Shown in pieces: positions 29,627 to 31,731 of a DNA stretch of 31,731 nucleotides. The stretch is taken from the IMG/VR virus record IMGVR_UViG_3300030108_000724, positions 1 to 31,731 of that record. The stretch is one strand, 5' to 3'. Numbering within the stretch: the stretch's first letter is position 1; each line of letters begins with the position of its first letter. The notes beneath the pieces were generated by a model that was given only the letters and a program-made list of their open reading frames with translations, ran no database searches and had not been told where the DNA came from. The stretch is from a virus. The position numbers and the translations under genes were made by a program.

Positions 29627-30098
29627 CTTTGTTTGACGTATTCGATGCTCCAAAGTAAAAACTAATAATGGCTGATGCTAGACCGCCTAAATATCCAAGC
29701 ACTAAGTTAACCAATGCTTCTGAGTTAGATTCTGGTGGTTGAAGTGTAATAAGAAAGATGTAACCTAAGAAACCACCCAATGTAGCAATACCTATAATTC
29801 TGGCAGTCCAATCCTTAGAAAAGGTTGATCTAGCATTTTGTGTATCTTGTACTTCTAGTTTAAATACATCCACCTCAAGTTCTTTCATTTTAACTTCAAA
29901 GTCAGCTTCGGCTTTTTTAAGCTCTAGCATCTGTTCAGGCGTGGCATTGTCCATGGCTTTTTGTATTGATTTAGGGTCATTATCACATCCTAATACATCA
30001 GCGATCATATTCGCTGCCATGCCACCCATCGGCCCACCTAACGCTGTTCCTATTGTTGGAGCTACCGATCCTACTAAATTTTTAAGTAATGCTTTCAT
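29619..30098 (-). CDS. holin, 3TM type (159 aa)
   Basis: N-terminal small-residue hydrophobic segment (VAPTIGTALGGPMGG), a charged coiled coil (about 50-95), then two spans (about 103-120 and 131-148). ARSTFSKDWTARIIGI precedes the first C-terminal span, as in GTA-type/PF11351 holins I recall. Directly before the lysozyme gene, with an 8-base overlap, it forms the lysis cassette. It should permeabilise the inner membrane at lysis time. Confidence 0.8.
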   Translation of the reverse strand: MKALLKNLVGSVAPTIGTALGGPMGGMAANMIADVLGCDNDPKSIQKAMDNATPEQMLELKKAEADFEVKMKELEVDVFKLEVQDTQNARSTFSKDWTARIIGIATLGGFLGYIFLITLQPPESNSEALVNLVLGYLGGLASAIISFYFGASNTSNKDE

Positions 30099-30100
30099 AA

Positions 30101-30385
30101 CTATTCTACCTTTTCTATTAGATCGTGCGCTTGTTCCAACTGTCCATCTGTAATAGCAGAAACAGAAGGTGCTTCTTTTAAACCCGCTTCTTTTATAAGA
30201 GCATCAAGGGCTGCAGTAGTGCTATCTTGTGCTCTTTGTTGAACCTTCACTAATTGACCTAACTTGTTTAGCTCAGTTTGTATTAACAAAAGTAGATTAA
30301 ACTCTTGCTTCATTGGCTCTGTTAAGTCTTTTATAAGATATTCTTTGCCGTTATAGTTAACTCGTTCTATTTTCTGATCTGCCAT
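30101..30385 (-). CDS. hypothetical coiled-coil protein (94 aa)
   Basis: Starts MADQKIERVNYNGKEYLIKD, then helical heptads (NLLLLIQTELNKLGQLV) and an acidic C-terminus. Ribosome site AAGGAGT upstream. Similar small proteins lie next to fibre and holin genes in marine phages. Possibly a fibre or tail accessory; no firm family. Confidence 0.6.
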   Translation of the reverse strand: MADQKIERVNYNGKEYLIKDLTEPMKQEFNLLLLIQTELNKLGQLVKVQQRAQDSTTAALDALIKEAGLKEAPSVSAITDGQLEQAHDLIEKVE

Positions 30386-30407
30386 AAATACTCCTTATTT
30401 AAAAAAT

Positions 30408-30644
30408 CTATTTAAGTTCTTCAACCAATTTAAGGTCATAAGCCTGTTGTACTTGTGCATCTTCGCCTGTGGCTAAAGCTATGTTGTTTGCGTTGCAATG
30501 AGCCATATTTATAGCGAGTATATCTTCTTTGGCAATCCTTGCTCTGTTGGTTGCTGCATTAGTAATCCAGTCGTCAATATCAACCATAACAGTTTTCATT
30601 GCTTTTACTTCTGTGTCTGTAAGTGTAATTGTGTAGTCTGCCAT
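30408..30644 (-). CDS. hypothetical marine-phage protein (78 aa)
   Basis: MADYTITLTDTEVKAMKTVM followed by DIDDWITNAATNRARIAKED and NANNIALATGEDAQVQQAYD, a layout I recognise from many marine phage fibre regions without assigned role. AAAAGGAG upstream. It lies directly behind the fibre gene, so an accessory structural role is plausible. Confidence 0.7.
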   Translation of the reverse strand: MADYTITLTDTEVKAMKTVMVDIDDWITNAATNRARIAKEDILAINMAHCNANNIALATGEDAQVQQAYDLKLVEELK

Positions 30645-30657
30645 AATTTTCTCCTTT

Positions 30658-31731
30658 TTATCCTATTAAAAATCCACCAAAGTGGTTTTGTACTGCTTGA
30701 GATCCTGCCCAACCTGAACTTGTGTTTGAGTCGTTTACAAATAATGTTACATAGTCATTTGCCGCCAAAGTAATTATCAATGAACCATCTACCCTACAAT
30801 GCACTGCATTTATTTTATGTTGTATAAAGTCTTTTACTGATGAATTATTCTTTCTAAAAGACCAACTTACTTGTGTTACCGAACTACTCGAGTCATGTGT
30901 CATAACACTTCCTGTGAAAAAGTATACACCCGCTACTGGAGCTGTAAACTTACCATTTGAAGTATCATAGTGACTTCCTACATTTGTATCAGCATGATCA
31001 CAAACCCACACTTGGTCATCTGAAAGATATCCTGCATTACGAGCAACTCCAAACTTGGGCTGTTGCGGAGTTGTTAGACGCCCACCAGTATCAATATTTA
31101 GAGCGTCACTTGAACTTGCTCTGAGAGAAAGAGCATTATAAGCACTTGCTGTATCACTATATCCTATGATATCTGCACGACCATCTGTATTATTTACAAT
31201 AACCAAACCTTCGCCATTGCTACCCTCAAACGAACCAATGTTTGTGCCTGCTGATTTGACATGAAGTGGTCTTGCAGGACTTGTAGTTCCTATGCCTACG
31301 CTGCCACCCTCGGACATATCAATAGTCATGGCAGTTATTCCAGAACCACCGTCATTACCCTTAAAAACTAGGTCTTTATCTTGTACTTTTGCTTCTATTG
31401 CAAAGTTTGAACTAGAGTTTTCAAATACACCTATTTCTGTTGAACCGTCCTCAAAAGCAATTTGCCCACCGTCTGCGTTTAGTTTTATATTTGAAGGTGT
31501 ATCTAGCGTTATGTTTCCTGAAGAAGTGCCTATTGTTACTGCCGCATCACCAGTAGAAATATCATCTGCTGCTGAGCCACCACTTGATGCAGCCCATGAT
31601 ATATCTGTTCCATCTGAAGTTAGTACAGTACCATTTGATCCCAAAGCCAAAGCTGCAGGATTACCTGAAGCATCACCATATATTATTTTACCTCTTGCTA
31701 AACCTGCCATTTTAGCTAAAGTAACTTGGTC
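30658..31731 (-). CDS. tail fibre protein with C1q-like tip, 5' partial
   Basis: The frame stays open beyond the ATG at 31710 to the window edge, reading DQVTLAKMAGLARGKI, a typical fibre internal motif; the true start is outside. About 357 residues are present. A beta-rich shaft (residues 30-190, with SVGIGTTSPARPLHV and AGLARGK motifs) leads to a C-terminal domain (about 225-357) with FTAPVAGVYFFTG and LAANDYVTLFVND, characteristic of C1q/TNF-like trimeric receptor-binding tips. Likely contacts the host surface. Followed closely by the 30408 gene. Confidence 0.85.
   Translation of the reverse strand, partial: DQVTLAKMAGLARGKIIYGDASGNPAALALGSNGTVLTSDGTDISWAASSGGSAADDISTGDAAVTIGTSSGNITLDTPSNIKLNADGGQIAFEDGSTEIGVFENSSSNFAIEAKVQDKDLVFKGNDGGSGITAMTIDMSEGGSVGIGTTSPARPLHVKSAGTNIGSFEGSNGEGLVIVNNTDGRADIIGYSDTASAYNALSLRASSSDALNIDTGGRLTTPQQPKFGVARNAGYLSDDQVWVCDHADTNVGSHYDTSNGKFTAPVAGVYFFTGSVMTHDSSSSVTQVSWSFRKNNSSVKDFIQHKINAVHCRVDGSLIITLAANDYVTLFVNDSNTSSGWAGSQAVQNHFGGFLIG

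Noticed and set aside
1-31731. tRNA genes, CRISPR arrays, insertion sequences and integrase
   Set aside because: I looked for T-loop motifs, regular direct repeats with spacers, transposase/integrase motifs and terminal repeats by eye and found none. The Cas4-like gene is not accompanied by any CRISPR array.

Overview
The window looks like about 32 kb of a tailed phage or prophage-like virus from an aquatic (probably marine) bacterium. The evidence is a phage replication block (family A DNA polymerase, primase-helicase, SNF2-type helicase, two nucleases), a late block with tail-tip, fibre, lysozyme and holin genes, dense packing with stop/start overlaps, and several tiny basic proteins of kinds I know from marine phage genomes. 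Terminase, portal, capsid and most tail-shaft genes are absent and must lie outside. A fibre gene runs off the right edge. I see no integrase, tRNA or CRISPR. The host cannot be read reliably; CsgG, a lipoprotein signal and curli-type export imply a Gram-negative host.

Layout. (1) 1-150 is a short G+C-rich non-coding start. (2) 150-7965 (+) carries small unknown genes around a MoxR-type AAA ATPase and a metallopeptidase/VWA protein. That pair is flanked by two related proteins and followed by three small membrane proteins in a row. Four intergenic stretches here have long complementary arms, including a geometrically good H-type pseudoknot. (3) 8011-8421 (-) is a lone virion-type gene with its own sigma70-like promoter and a bidirectional terminator, so it is moron-like. 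(4) 8519-17332 (+) is replication: PolA (Leu at the 762-equivalent position), a CsrA-like RNA-binding protein, an AEP primase/SF3 helicase, a Cas4-like nuclease, an SNF2 helicase, a possible ssDNA-binding protein, a VRR-NUC-type nuclease and a DUF3310 protein. (5) 17333-31731 (-) is the late block. In transcription order it runs fibre, small proteins, holin, lysozyme, two large tail proteins, a thermonuclease homologue, a run of micro-genes, then a curli-type operon, and finally six tiny, mostly basic proteins.

The most striking part is 18792-23485 (-). It encodes CsgF, CsgG, a curlin-like repeat protein, a secreted FecR-domain protein and a CHASE2 membrane adenylate cyclase. The last four genes each overlap the gene before them, by 56, 86, 86 and 4 bases, so each Sec signal peptide of the middle genes is encoded inside the tail of the upstream gene. 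The cyclase keeps every catalytic residue expected of a class III adenylate cyclase. With the CsrA homologue beside PolA, the virus appears to carry an outer-membrane amyloid-secretion pore, its likely substrate, and two global-regulator activities (cAMP synthesis and CsrA-type mRNA control). CsgG and CsgF calls are strong; the biological purpose (surface coat, superinfection exclusion, aggregation, or help with lysis) is inference.
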